A DNA stretch of 49,408 nt from Holosporaceae bacterium (GTDB lineage: Bacteria > Pseudomonadota > Alphaproteobacteria > UBA3830), in assembly GCA_031284365.1 (NCBI GenBank), contig JAISZX010000037.1:1-49408 (forward strand), in the 5' to 3' direction. The notes under the pieces were generated by a model. That model made no database searches. It saw nothing but the letters and a program-made list of their open reading frames with translations, and was not told the origin of the DNA. A program made the position numbers and the translations under genes. Positions 35,621-45,680 of this stretch are shown here, piece by piece (position 1 is the stretch's first letter; each line of letters begins with the position of its first letter).

Positions 35621-36568
35621 ATGGATAAAGAATTAGATTACGCAAAATCAATAATAAAAGAAGAAATTTCTGGACTGGAAGCAGTTTACAACTCTTTAAA
35701 TGACAGTATTATCAACGCAATAGAGCTACTTTACAAAAAAAAAGGGCACGTGATTGTATCCGGCATGGGAAAACCGGGGCATATTGGACGAAAAATATCA
35801 GCTACGCTGGCTTCCACCGGAACTCCATCGTTTTTTCTGCATCCCGGTGAGGCTAGCCATGGTGATCTCGGCGAAATTTCTGGTTCTGATGTGTTGCTGG
35901 TTCTTTCTCTATCAGGAAACACGCAGGAGTTGGTTCCGATGCTTTCCTATGCGAATCGTTTTGGCATAGATGTTGTTGCAATTACATCGAATCCAGAAAG
36001 TATTCTGGCGAAGGCTTCCACGGTTTGCGTATTGATGCCGAAAGTAAAGGAGGCCTGTCCATATAATCTTGCTCCAACAACAACGACCACCATGATGCTG
36101 GCAATGGGCGATGTTATTGCGCTGTGCCTGCTGAAAAAAAAGGAATTTAACCGGGAGGATTTTAAAAATTTGCATCCGGGAGGCGCCCTCGGGAAGCGGT
36201 TACTGACCGTTGGAGATCTGATGCACAAAGATGTCCCGGTTGCCCACGGTAACGACCTTATGGAAAATATTCTGGTGAATATGACACAAAAATCCTTTGG
36301 TTGTATCTGCATTATAGATGACAATGGAAAGATTATTGGGATTATCACAGATGGAGATTTAAGAAGGAATATTTGTGAGAATTTTCTGAAAATGAAGGCT
36401 ATCGAAGTAATGAGCAGAAATCCTAAAATTGTTTCAAAAAATATGTTTGCACAGGAGGCCACAAAAATGATGAACGACCACAAGATCACAAGTTTATTCG
36501 TCACAGAGGATGATCTCCCCTGCGGAATTATCCATATCCACGATTGCCTGAGAGCTGGTCTTGTTTAA
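35621..36568 (+). CDS. kdsD: Arabinose-5-phosphate isomerase KdsD
   Basis: Converts ribulose-5-phosphate to arabinose-5-phosphate for KDO, the inner-core sugar of lipopolysaccharide. SIS domain (about 35-170) with GMGKPGHIGRKISATLASTG, LHPGEASHGDLG and LSLSGNTQELV; then two CBS domains (about 205-315). FHPGGALGKRL-type LHPGGALGKRL links them. Length 315 aa is typical. It starts four bases after glmS. It groups with amino-sugar genes, consistent with envelope supply. Confidence 0.95.
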   Translation: MDKELDYAKSIIKEEISGLEAVYNSLNDSIINAIELLYKKKGHVIVSGMGKPGHIGRKISATLASTGTPSFFLHPGEASHGDLGEISGSDVLLVLSLSGNTQELVPMLSYANRFGIDVVAITSNPESILAKASTVCVLMPKVKEACPYNLAPTTTTTMMLAMGDVIALCLLKKKEFNREDFKNLHPGGALGKRLLTVGDLMHKDVPVAHGNDLMENILVNMTQKSFGCICIIDDNGKIIGIITDGDLRRNICENFLKMKAIEVMSRNPKIVSKNMFAQEATKMMNDHKITSLFVTEDDLPCGIIHIHDCLRAGLV

Positions 36569-36591
36569 AAAAATCATAAAAGTGGTGTAAA

Positions 36592-37719
36592 ATGAACGTG
36601 ATTGAGTTTTGCTCTGATCTAATAAAGTGTAAAAGCGTTACTCCAAATGATGATGGGGCGATTGAGTATCTCGCACATTTTTTATCTTCAATTGGATTTG
36701 AAACAAAAGTGCTAACATTTTCATCAGCCGATAATTCGAATACCATCAAAAATCTTTTTGCAAAATACGGATGCTCAGATGAAAAAGTACTTGGATTCAT
36801 TGGTCACTCTGACGTTGTTCCGGCCGGAAACAATTGGGACGTTGATCCATTTGCAGCCGTCCAGAACAATGGATTTTTGATTGGTCGCGGAGTGGCTGAC
36901 ATGAAGGGTGGCATAGCGGCATTTTGCTGTGCTATCGCTAAATTTGTGCAACGGCCATTTTTCGGAACCATTGAATTTTTCATAACGGGAGATGAAGAAG
37001 TCGGATCGTATGAAGGAATTCAATCGCTTATAAAATGGGCAGTAGAAAATAATCATATTCCCCACGATTGTTTGATTGGAGAGCCTTCATCTGATTCACA
37101 ACTCGGAGACAGAATCTATCTTGGACATCGCGGAAGCCTAAACGTTATGGTAAAATCACGGGGAAAACAGGGACACTCTGCCTACCCGGCTAATTATAAA
37201 AATTCCCTCGCGAATCTTTGCAAATACGTTGCGAAAATTAGTGATTACAAATTGAAATATGAAAATAAAAAATTTCCGCAAACTAATCTTGAAGTTACCA
37301 TGTTATTTACCGATAACTGCGCTATGAACGTGGTTCCCGAGTTGTCTTCAGCTAATTTAAACATACGATTCGGAGATGATTATACATCGGAAATTTTGAA
37401 AACTGTGATAGAGCAAGAAGCGAAAGAATTCAATGAGTTAGCATTCGATTTTTATCCAAGCGGAGAAGCATATTACTGCGATGACGAGCGTCTGAAAAAT
37501 ATTCTTTCAGAATCAATAAAAGAAATAGTTGGGATTAGTCCATCTTTTTCTGCGGCCGGTGGAACGTCCGATGGACGGTTTATGATAAAACATTGCAATG
37601 TTATCGAATTTGGAGTGCGAGATGCAACAATTCACCAAAAGAATGAAAAAGTAAAAATCGAAGACTTGCAAAATTTGGAAAAAATATATCTAGCATTTTT
37701 AGAAAAATATTTTCAATGA
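36592..37719 (+). CDS. dapE: Succinyl-diaminopimelate desuccinylase DapE
   Basis: Zinc-dependent M20 amidohydrolase that gives LL-diaminopimelate, for lysine and peptidoglycan cross-links. Metal-site motifs: GHSDVVPAG, GRGVADMKGG, TGDEEVGS and the C-terminal TSDGRF. HRGSLNVMVKSRGKQGHSAYP marks the dimerisation domain. Length 375 aa is normal. The stop overlaps the rimI start (ATGA). Confidence 0.96.
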   Translation: MNVIEFCSDLIKCKSVTPNDDGAIEYLAHFLSSIGFETKVLTFSSADNSNTIKNLFAKYGCSDEKVLGFIGHSDVVPAGNNWDVDPFAAVQNNGFLIGRGVADMKGGIAAFCCAIAKFVQRPFFGTIEFFITGDEEVGSYEGIQSLIKWAVENNHIPHDCLIGEPSSDSQLGDRIYLGHRGSLNVMVKSRGKQGHSAYPANYKNSLANLCKYVAKISDYKLKYENKKFPQTNLEVTMLFTDNCAMNVVPELSSANLNIRFGDDYTSEILKTVIEQEAKEFNELAFDFYPSGEAYYCDDERLKNILSESIKEIVGISPSFSAAGGTSDGRFMIKHCNVIEFGVRDATIHQKNEKVKIEDLQNLEKIYLAFLEKYFQ

Positions 37720-38156
37720 TAACAGGAATAGATGATGTGGAAGTTATCGCAAAAATACATCAAAGCTGTTTTGATGACGGATGGAGTACGAGAAGTTTCC
37801 AGGAAATGTTATCAAACAATGTTTTTTTCGGATTTTCATCAAAAGAAAAATCGACCCATGGATTTATTTTATGTAAAAAAGTGTGTGATGAGATTGAGAT
37901 CATTACTTTTTGCGTGCTGCCGCAATTCAGGAATCAAGGGATTGGAAAATCGTTGATAGAAGCCATCGACCTTTATGCTAAAACTCATTCAGTTAATCTA
38001 ATATTCTTGGAAGTTAGTGAAGATAATATGATTGCGCAAAGAATATACGAAAAATTCGGATACAAAAAAATTTCTGAGCGTAAAGGGTATTATCGGACGC
38101 AAACCTACTGCAAAAATGCAATAGTTATGTTGAAAAAAACAGACTTCAAAAAATAA
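37716..38156 (+). CDS. rimI: Ribosomal-protein-alanine N-acetyltransferase RimI-like (GNAT)
   Basis: GNAT fold of 146 aa. Acetyl-CoA loop in VLPQFRNQGIGKSLIEA (Q/R-x-x-G-x-G), then FLEVSEDNMIAQRIYEKFGYKKISERKGYYR, the RimI-type tail. RimI acetylates the N-terminus of ribosomal protein S18, and related enzymes act on other proteins. The pattern supports RimI, but exact substrate needs a family tree. Coupled to dapE by an ATGA overlap. Confidence 0.85.
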   Translation: MITGIDDVEVIAKIHQSCFDDGWSTRSFQEMLSNNVFFGFSSKEKSTHGFILCKKVCDEIEIITFCVLPQFRNQGIGKSLIEAIDLYAKTHSVNLIFLEVSEDNMIAQRIYEKFGYKKISERKGYYRTQTYCKNAIVMLKKTDFKK

Positions 38157-38203
38157 ACAATTCATTAACTATTATCAATTTATTCTAAAGGTAAGTAGTT
38201 TAT

Positions 38204-39508
38204 ATGGTAAATGAGATGAAGTCTTTTGTTCAATGGCACGAAGGAATGTTATTATCGCCCCATCATTTTCAGCAATCAGATAATTATCTACAGCATTTAC
38301 TAAGTGTTTTCGGCGCAGCGGGATCTGCATTTTTTTTCGGAGTTTACGATTTAAAAATAGATACATCTGCCCTTGCTTCTGGGATTGTAAGAGTCCTAAA
38401 TGTACGCGGAATTTTTCAAGATGGACTTTACTTTGATTTTGATGCAATTTACGACAAAGCTCTTGAAAAAAATCTTGTGGAATATTTTATGGCAAACAGC
38501 GCAGCGGTGAAAATTTATCTTGCGATACCTGCGCGCAGAGCCGGAGAAAATCAACTCACAGGTGTAATGTCCAGATATTATTCGTCAGAAATAATCAACA
38601 TAGGAGATGAAAATACCGGAGAAAATACCATCAATATACCTGTTTTAAAACCAAAGCTAAAATTGCTGTTGGAAAATGAAGTTGATGCGCGTTACGTAAG
38701 TTTTCCAATTTTTGAGGCAGAAAAATCTGTTGACAGAGGGATTGTGGGCACAAATTTTCTACCCCCATTCATTGTGCTTGAAGAGCATTCAAAAATTTTT
38801 GAGATGTGCAGAGAATTGGCGCAGATTATTCGTAGCAAAGTTTCGTATTTTTCTGACCGCAAAGACAATTATTCCAGAACAGCAACTGATGAGACGATGG
38901 CCAGTCTACGTTTACTAATTAATGCAGTGCTGCCGCTCGAAGCAATAATTCGTATCAACAACATTCAACCATTTGAAATATATAAATGTCTTCTGGGAGT
39001 AGTTTCGGGTATTATTTCGATAAATCCAACGCAACTAATTCCAAGATTGCAGATTTACAATCATAACAATCTGTTCGATACCTTCGATTCTCTGCTTCAG
39101 TATGCAAAAAATATCCTTGGTTATCTAAAGCAGCAGTACGATATCATTCATTTCGATAAAGATGGCGCAATCTTTAAATTGATGATGAAGAAAGAATGGC
39201 TGGCCAAAGACGAAATTGCCATCGGTATCCAAAAAGCTTTTTCAAACTCCGATGATGAAATTTTTGCGTGGATTAACGAAGTACAAATAGCAAGCGAATC
39301 AATGCTTTCGGCTGTTCGGGATAAGCGTGTGCTTGGAGCAGGACGAAAAATTTTAGAGAGAGGTGCATACATAACCCAGCCAAATGGTATGACTATAATT
39401 TCGGTAAAAGTGAAAACGGCCTACATAAAACCTGCAGAAAAATTATGTTTACTTAATACATCACAAAATATTATTCCAGACGAGGTTGTGCTGTATGCAG
39501 AGTGCTAA
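38204..39508 (+). CDS. tssK: Type VI secretion baseplate protein TssK
   Basis: TssK links the T6SS baseplate to the membrane complex. The N-terminal signature VQWHEGMLLSPHHFQQSDNY is diagnostic. Middle and C-terminal parts follow the family, including LPPFIVLEEH, PLEAIIRINNIQPFEIYKCLLGVVSG and AYITQPNGMTIISVKV. Length 434 aa is typical (about 440). It starts 47 bases after rimI and may have its own promoter there. First gene of tssK-L-M-A. Confidence 0.95.
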   Translation: MVNEMKSFVQWHEGMLLSPHHFQQSDNYLQHLLSVFGAAGSAFFFGVYDLKIDTSALASGIVRVLNVRGIFQDGLYFDFDAIYDKALEKNLVEYFMANSAAVKIYLAIPARRAGENQLTGVMSRYYSSEIINIGDENTGENTINIPVLKPKLKLLLENEVDARYVSFPIFEAEKSVDRGIVGTNFLPPFIVLEEHSKIFEMCRELAQIIRSKVSYFSDRKDNYSRTATDETMASLRLLINAVLPLEAIIRINNIQPFEIYKCLLGVVSGIISINPTQLIPRLQIYNHNNLFDTFDSLLQYAKNILGYLKQQYDIIHFDKDGAIFKLMMKKEWLAKDEIAIGIQKAFSNSDDEIFAWINEVQIASESMLSAVRDKRVLGAGRKILERGAYITQPNGMTIISVKVKTAYIKPAEKLCLLNTSQNIIPDEVVLYAEC

Positions 39509-40220
39509 CAACGAATTATTTTTAGATGAAATGTTCGGAGCTTTTTGTTTGCAAATTTTCGACACAAAAAAAAGCATCGAAGATAATTCGACAAATGGCG
39601 ACTATAAAGCGCTGCATAAATCCATGAGCATCTTTCTAAAAGCATCCTTGGAGTCAGATAAAATATTATCATTCACCGGTAGCGCAAAAGAAGTCATATA
39701 CATAATGGCAGCAATTGCTGATGATTTTTTTTTAAACATGGAGTGGATCGGGAAAAAATATTGGGAAGAAAATATGTTGGAACAGCGCTACTTCGGGTCG
39801 CAAATTGCCGGAGAAAAATTTTTCGATCGCATAGATGGCCTTATATTAGAAAGTGAACCCCTGTCAACCAAAAAAGCGGAAATTTATTTGAAAGCTTTAT
39901 CTCTCGGATTCAAAGGAAGGTATAGAGGAACCGATGATGAGCAAATTGAAATTGATCAGTATAGAAAAAAGCTTTTCGAATTTATTCAAAGGGCGGATAA
40001 ATCCATTTTTTTAATTGGATATCGTTTGTTCCAAAAAGAGTATACATACACAATTCCAACGATTCATCGAAAACTTTTGCCGGACACTTCCATAATAAAT
40101 TATTTGTGCGCATTTTTTGTATTCATGTTTTTAGTTATTAGCTCCGTTGTTTGGACGTTTGAAACAAGAGATATACAGCGATTGCTAACCAATATATCAA
40201 GCATTGCTCTACGGGAATAA
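39495..40220 (+). CDS. tssL: Type VI secretion membrane protein TssL (DotU family)
   Basis: TssL and TssM form the inner-membrane part of the T6SS. The cytoplasmic domain has FCLQIFDTKKS, IMAAIADDFFLNMEW and EIYLKALSLGFKGRYRG, the last being the DotU signature. One C-terminal membrane helix (about 193-215) anchors it; there is no peptidoglycan-binding extension. I start at the ATG at 39495 with GAGG nine bases before; it overlaps tssK's end. Length 241 aa. Confidence 0.93.
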   Translation: MQSANNELFLDEMFGAFCLQIFDTKKSIEDNSTNGDYKALHKSMSIFLKASLESDKILSFTGSAKEVIYIMAAIADDFFLNMEWIGKKYWEENMLEQRYFGSQIAGEKFFDRIDGLILESEPLSTKKAEIYLKALSLGFKGRYRGTDDEQIEIDQYRKKLFEFIQRADKSIFLIGYRLFQKEYTYTIPTIHRKLLPDTSIINYLCAFFVFMFLVISSVVWTFETRDIQRLLTNISSIALRE

Positions 40221-40222
40221 AA

Positions 40223-43200
40223 ATGGATATAAAAGAACTGTTGTCCAGCAAAATATCTCTAGTACCAAAGGAATTGGTTCCCGTGATTTCCGTTGGGTTG
40301 ATCGTTATTGCATTCGTACTAATTCTCGTTTTTTTTGCCATATGCGTTGCCTACATAAACATGAAGCCAAAAGTGGTTGTGAAGAAAAACGACCCAAAAA
40401 TAGATAAAAAAAAAGAGGCAATTGCTGTAAAAGTTCGTCACGAAGATCTACCGATACTATCCGGTCGAATGGGAGAATTTTTAACGCTGCTGGGAATTCT
40501 AAATGCCGGACCAGTGACAAAAATTTTCTTCAAAGTCCTGGAAATAATGAAAAATAGTACCTACGATGTTCGTTGGAGGTACAAGCTTCCATGCTTTATG
40601 ATGGTTGGACCCAATGAAAGCGGAAAAACAACACTACTTGATAGTTTAAATTTTGAGCATCTTACTTCAGATGGGTCTTCCATAAATTCAATGTGGAAAT
40701 TGTTCAAAAGTGGAGCTATTTTCGAAATGCCGCAGATGGATTCATCTGAAAACGTAAATAAATTTTGGTCGTTTATAAGCGAACTCTTTGTTTTTATTAG
40801 ACCGCGCCGTCCACTTGACGGAATCATCGTAACGTTGCCAGCCAACATGCTACTTTCTGAATCTTTTGATATAGAAAAGCATGCCAGAGAAATGTTCGAA
40901 CGAATTTTTTATTTTCAACATGATGTAAATTTTCACCTGCCTATATATATTATTATTACAAAAATGGATCTTATTGATGGTTTTGCTGAATTCTCGCATC
41001 TTTTAAACGACAATGCAAAACAGCAGATTTTCGGATGGTCATGTCCATATTCAATTAGTACGGCATTTTCTACCGATTGGATTAATGAGATTTTTCAAAC
41101 AATTAACGATGGTGTAAAAAAAGCAATCCTGAATTTTTCAAAAGAAAAAAGAATAAATGAAGATTTAGAGAAAACAATTTTGTTCGAGTATAACATTCGT
41201 AAAACCAAATCTACATTGACAAAATATTTGTATTCAATGTTTCAAACACACAATCCTGAAGATGGACTAATTTTAAGGGGAGTATATTTTTCTGGACAGC
41301 AAAAACGCGTAGAAGCAATTTGCACGGATATTATTAGACCAATGGCGCTTAGTCCCAACATGAATTTTCCGCTAATCAATTCGTACAACAATAATTTGTA
41401 TTTTGTCCAAGATCTTTTCAAAGAAAAAATTTTCAAAGAACTAAACATTGCGTATCCAATTCGCATAGACGCAATCGATATGAACAAAACTGAACAGCGC
41501 AATAAAATTATAATGGCCACTACATTTAGTGTTATCGCATTTGGGTGGCTCTGGGGAAACAATAAAATAAAAGAGAAAATATATGAATATTATCTGGCGA
41601 TGGCGTCCGTAAAAACAACAATGATAAAGATAAAACACCTGGAATCAAATTTAAAAGGAGAAGAAGATCAAGCACTTATTAACAAAGAAACGGTATTGTT
41701 ACTAAAAAACATGCCCTCAATAAAAAGAATGGATCTTACTTCTATATTCGTCCCTCAATCATGGTTTTCGAAATTACATAAAGAAATTATAGAAACAATA
41801 GGATTAGTTTTTGACTCTGTGATTATTCGTGCGATGTACATAGATATAAATTTAGATACGCGCAATATTCTGCAAAATATTCTTGGAGATTTGAAACTTA
41901 CGGAAAGAAAAAAAGATCTTTTCGATGTAAATTCGTTCGCTAGTTTTAAAAAGCTGTATGGTTTTATAAAACAAATCTGCGATATAGAAAAAGTTAGCGC
42001 TACATATAATTCCATTCGTCGTCTGGAAGACAGAAAAAGCGTTGCTGATCTTACTTACGTTCTGTTCAAAGAAAATTTCAATATTGCGGACGAAATAAAA
42101 GATCGTATTCCAAATAAAAAATTGATTCCACCTAAATTTGATATAAATTTATTTGGCAAAAAGATAAAATCAAATCTAGAAATTATATATACAACTTTTT
42201 TAAATGATGTATTTGATGCAGTAATTGAAAAGATATTGCAAAATTTATCACAAGATATAGAAAAAATAGTAGATACGTCGCAAAATGCCAAAATGAGTTA
42301 TTCAGTTGCAGAGTTGGCCAAACTATACGGTAAAACTGTGCTAGTTTCAGATATTTTGAAAAATAAAAATTTTGCATGGATAGCTAAAGATCATTTTTGT
42401 CCCTGTGAAGAGTACGTAAAAGTAATGAATAATCTCGTGGAGTCGGACGTTATTGAAAGAAGTTGCGTAAAAGAACTAATAAGAACTGGAGAGCTCGAAT
42501 TTCATAAATTTAAGGCAAGACTGCTTGAGTACAAAACAGATTTGACAGGAACGCTATTATCTCCCAACGTACAAACTACGTCAGCTGGATTCAATAATTT
42601 CCAAAATGAAATAAAATCGGTTCTAGAGCAACCTTTTATTTGTGTGACACCAAAAGGAAAACTTTCCACAATTATTCTTGAAGATAAGATGTTGATTTGG
42701 GATCTCAAACGATTGAAAGATCTTTCCGGTCTGATCGATAAATATTACGATTTTTCGGAAAATATGCCGCCTGATATGCGTGCGCAGTATTTTGAAATGT
42801 ACAAAACAATCGCTCGCAAATGTTTTTATCCGATAATTAGCTCTACGCTTGGTAGTGCACAAATTTTTGACGACATACCTGTGGGCCATTCCAACGATCT
42901 GCTGGAAGATGCATACAAACGTCAAACAGCGAACATTAGAGGAGCATCTTTCGCCCTTCCGAAAATTGCAAAAATAATAGATGAAATGGAGGAAGAGGAC
43001 AACGCGAAAGATTGTGGTTTCTCTTTAATGATTGTGTCGCATTACTCCGCTTTGCTCGAAAGAATCGATGCTCTTTTCAATCAGGAAAAACCTTACTCTG
43101 CTGAACATGCGGTTTTTGATAATTGGGATGGAAATACAACTCCGCGGTATCTTAACATTGATAACCAAGAAGGATTAAAGCAATATCTTACAGCCCAGTT

Positions 43201-44326
43201 CGAAAGAATCCGCTTTCTTGCAAAAGATCTTGCTTCTCCCATCGTAGATCTTTTATCGATGCCACATTTCATAGAAAAGGTAAAAAATCGAAAAATTCTA
43301 AACAAATGGAAGGAGATAATTAATAGCGTATATGATTACGAGAGTAAGAAACCAGGAAACTCCATCACGGCTCTTGAGAATTTTATTTCCGATAATTTAT
43401 CTAAAATTTCCATAGGATCATTTGATGAACAGGGAGAAATTAAAACAATATCGCAGACTGGCGGAGATTATTTTCTATCCAAGCGTTCAGATGTGGCAAA
43501 ATCGTTGATGTCACGAGCCGATGTAATCCAATATGAAAAAGCCGCTAACGCATATACAAAAATACAAAAATTCTTCAATGAGAATCTCGCATATAAATTT
43601 CCATTTGGGAAATCAAAAATAGATGCAACATTAAAGGATATTGAGAATTTCATCAATTTATATGAGCAAAATTCCCAAAACGTATTAAATGTCCTTGATA
43701 AAAATCAAAAAAGAAAGAATGTAAATGAAAAATCTCTGGAATTTTTAGAATCTATGAACGACAAACTGATTCCCTTTTTAAAAACTTGGATCGCGCATTC
43801 TAAAACATCCGATGCAAATAACGCTTTGATTACTTTTAATGTGCAGACGCGTCCTTCTCCAGAACTGGAATCTCTCACGTCATCTGTCATGGATAGAGAG
43901 TTCAAAATAGATAACGTCCAGATAGCTGACAATGCTAACGCTTTGTTTTTTAATGGAAATAAAGTAGACATGCTTTTCAGTTGGGTGTCATCGTCCGATG
44001 AAAAACCGAATGAAAAAAGCGCCACCGGCAATATGCTCATCGAAGGATCAAATGTCACTTTTTCCTACGACGGAAAATGGGCGATGTTGCGTTTGATCGA
44101 AGAAAATAAAACCAACAAAGAAGCAGAATCTTCCAATGGAGTTATGTTGCAGTTTAACGTTCCAATTATTGACACTTCCAAAAAAAACTCTGAATTAACC
44201 TCAAAAATGGTTATAAAGATTACCCCAATGATTAAAGACGGAGATAAAACTTCGCCAATGGCGTGGCCTATATTTCCCGAATCTTGTCCAGAACTTCACG
44301 AAAACAATGGAGCACATGAAATATGA
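40223..44326 (+). CDS. tssM: Type VI secretion membrane protein TssM (IcmF family)
   Basis: TssM spans the inner membrane and periplasm. One N-terminal helix (about 20-45) is seen where most members have two. A cytoplasmic NTPase-like domain follows with Walker A GPNESGKT at 129-136 and TKMD at 246-249; LRGVYFSG (351-358) is a family mark. A second membrane helix is at about 429-446. The large periplasmic part ends in the TssM C-terminal beta domain (IEGSNVTFSYDGKWAMLRLIEE). At 1367 aa it is longer than the common 1100-1200. It starts two bases after tssL and overlaps tssA by four. Confidence 0.95.
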   Translation: MDIKELLSSKISLVPKELVPVISVGLIVIAFVLILVFFAICVAYINMKPKVVVKKNDPKIDKKKEAIAVKVRHEDLPILSGRMGEFLTLLGILNAGPVTKIFFKVLEIMKNSTYDVRWRYKLPCFMMVGPNESGKTTLLDSLNFEHLTSDGSSINSMWKLFKSGAIFEMPQMDSSENVNKFWSFISELFVFIRPRRPLDGIIVTLPANMLLSESFDIEKHAREMFERIFYFQHDVNFHLPIYIIITKMDLIDGFAEFSHLLNDNAKQQIFGWSCPYSISTAFSTDWINEIFQTINDGVKKAILNFSKEKRINEDLEKTILFEYNIRKTKSTLTKYLYSMFQTHNPEDGLILRGVYFSGQQKRVEAICTDIIRPMALSPNMNFPLINSYNNNLYFVQDLFKEKIFKELNIAYPIRIDAIDMNKTEQRNKIIMATTFSVIAFGWLWGNNKIKEKIYEYYLAMASVKTTMIKIKHLESNLKGEEDQALINKETVLLLKNMPSIKRMDLTSIFVPQSWFSKLHKEIIETIGLVFDSVIIRAMYIDINLDTRNILQNILGDLKLTERKKDLFDVNSFASFKKLYGFIKQICDIEKVSATYNSIRRLEDRKSVADLTYVLFKENFNIADEIKDRIPNKKLIPPKFDINLFGKKIKSNLEIIYTTFLNDVFDAVIEKILQNLSQDIEKIVDTSQNAKMSYSVAELAKLYGKTVLVSDILKNKNFAWIAKDHFCPCEEYVKVMNNLVESDVIERSCVKELIRTGELEFHKFKARLLEYKTDLTGTLLSPNVQTTSAGFNNFQNEIKSVLEQPFICVTPKGKLSTIILEDKMLIWDLKRLKDLSGLIDKYYDFSENMPPDMRAQYFEMYKTIARKCFYPIISSTLGSAQIFDDIPVGHSNDLLEDAYKRQTANIRGASFALPKIAKIIDEMEEEDNAKDCGFSLMIVSHYSALLERIDALFNQEKPYSAEHAVFDNWDGNTTPRYLNIDNQEGLKQYLTAQFERIRFLAKDLASPIVDLLSMPHFIEKVKNRKILNKWKEIINSVYDYESKKPGNSITALENFISDNLSKISIGSFDEQGEIKTISQTGGDYFLSKRSDVAKSLMSRADVIQYEKAANAYTKIQKFFNENLAYKFPFGKSKIDATLKDIENFINLYEQNSQNVLNVLDKNQKRKNVNEKSLEFLESMNDKLIPFLKTWIAHSKTSDANNALITFNVQTRPSPELESLTSSVMDREFKIDNVQIADNANALFFNGNKVDMLFSWVSSSDEKPNEKSATGNMLIEGSNVTFSYDGKWAMLRLIEENKTNKEAESSNGVMLQFNVPIIDTSKKNSELTSKMVIKITPMIKDGDKTSPMAWPIFPESCPELHENNGAHEI

Positions 44327-45417
44327 TTAATATAGAAGAGCTTTTATTACCAATTTCGGAAAATAATGAATGCGGTGAAGATTTAAAGTACGATCACATA
44401 TACGACCAAGTAAAAGAATTGCGGCGCGAAGATGATCCACGGTTATCGCAGGGAATTTGGCAAACTGATCTCAAAAAAGCTAATTGGCCAAGCGTAGATC
44501 GTACCTGCACCAATCTTCTGAAAACAAAAACAAAAGATTTACAGATTGCAATCTGGCTTCTGGAATCATGGACTGTCATTGAAAAATTTCATGGATTCAA
44601 TCATGGAATTTTACTTTTACTGGCTTTATGCGAAAAATTTTGGGATGACATCTATCCTGCAATTGACTATGAGAACCACAATTTTATATCTCGGTTATCG
44701 CCTTTTTATTTTTTGGCTGAAAAAGTGCAGGAGAAAATAGTTATTCTTCCAATAGTTAATTCGATGGATTCCATATTGAATAATTATACTTTATCAGATT
44801 GGATGACAGCTCGTCATAATTTTAAAATAAAAAATACAAAGGGATTATCTATGCGAGAAATTCGGAAAAGCGTACTGTCTACGCCAATCGAATTTTTTCA
44901 AAATCTTCAAACAGAAATTATTGAATCAATAAACAATTTAAAAAGGCTCGACAATTTTATAGTTGAAAAATGCGGTAATGATAATTCACCAAGCTTCCGA
45001 GGAATTATTGATTATTTGGAGGACATAAGACGTGTTACATCCAAAAATATTGAAGATAAGAAAAAGCAAATGGATTCACAAAAGCTGCGCGAACAACAGA
45101 ATATTGTCGAATCCCAACAAGTTGACGAAGTTCCACCTACTCCGTTGACAGATCCTGAGCCTCAACAGGGGCCAACATTGGAAAATGCGTACTCAGCAAT
45201 GGAAGAAATTGCAATTTTTTTAGAAAAAGAACAACCGCAAAGCCCAGCTTCGACTCTGCTAAGAATAGCAGGCGCCATCGGTAAGAAAAATTTTCAAGAA
45301 TTACTTGAGATAAATATGAAAAGTGGAACTTCGGTTATGAACACCATTTCCGAACTCTATCGCGCACTAATTGCTATTCCAGATAAAAATGCCGAACCAC
45401 CTAATTCTCCAAAGTAA
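44323..45417 (+). CDS. tssA: Type VI secretion protein TssA (ImpA N-terminal domain)
   Basis: TssA caps and guides T6SS sheath assembly. The ImpA_N domain (about 1-130) is clear: LLPISENNECGEDLKYDHIYDQ, the NWPSV stretch, TKDLQIAIWLLESW and FHGFNHGILLLLALCEKFWDDIYPAID. A Gln/Pro-rich linker (about 255-290) separates a short C-terminal helical domain (AYSAMEEIAIFLEKEQPQSP, then LLRIAGAIGKKNFQELL). Length 364 aa. Last T6SS gene here; no tssB, C, D, E, F, G, H, I or J in the window. Confidence 0.93.
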   Translation: MINIEELLLPISENNECGEDLKYDHIYDQVKELRREDDPRLSQGIWQTDLKKANWPSVDRTCTNLLKTKTKDLQIAIWLLESWTVIEKFHGFNHGILLLLALCEKFWDDIYPAIDYENHNFISRLSPFYFLAEKVQEKIVILPIVNSMDSILNNYTLSDWMTARHNFKIKNTKGLSMREIRKSVLSTPIEFFQNLQTEIIESINNLKRLDNFIVEKCGNDNSPSFRGIIDYLEDIRRVTSKNIEDKKKQMDSQKLREQQNIVESQQVDEVPPTPLTDPEPQQGPTLENAYSAMEEIAIFLEKEQPQSPASTLLRIAGAIGKKNFQELLEINMKSGTSVMNTISELYRALIAIPDKNAEPPNSPK

Positions 45418-45421
45418 TAAA

Positions 45422-45680
45422 TATACCCATTCAACTTGAGAAGTTGGATTTAGAGAAGAAGCGGAAGTTATCGTTGATTCGATCAACCATAAATTGTGAT
45501 ATATTTTTCCATGTGCAATTGAAGAAATTTCTTATTGATTCTCGAAATTCTCTGGCAGAAGTGAAGAATCTGTTATTTCTCACGTATTCATTCATGACTT
45601 TCCGTCTCACCTGAATATAATAGGAGCACTTAATCTCGAGACGATGGAAGTTCATGCTCAGTATGGTGCCCCCCATTTTT
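45422..45680 (-). mobile_element. Decayed IS630-type transposase 3' end (copy 2)
   Basis: On the minus strand, from about 45601 to the TGA at 45433-45431, the frame reads RRKVMNEYVRNNRFF, then EFRESIRNFFNCTWKNIS and RINDNFRFF. This is the C-terminal pattern of IS630-type DDE transposases (loop of RFFxS, DNFR). Upstream bases carry LPSSRD in another frame, parallel to the family's LPxYSP, so a frameshift separates them. The catalytic Asp residues and N-terminus are gone. The end TATACCCAT with hairpin CAACTT-GAG-AAGTTG (45432-45446) is shared with copy 1 at 947. Confidence 0.65.

Noticed and set aside
35947-36504. 185-codon minus-strand frame opposite kdsD
   Set aside because: Shadow of kdsD; low-quality composition and no motif.
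45432-45446. Hairpin CAACTT-GAG-AAGTTG after tssA, considered as a terminator
   Set aside because: No T-run follows on either strand, and the same structure occurs in the IS copy at 947, so it belongs to the element end.
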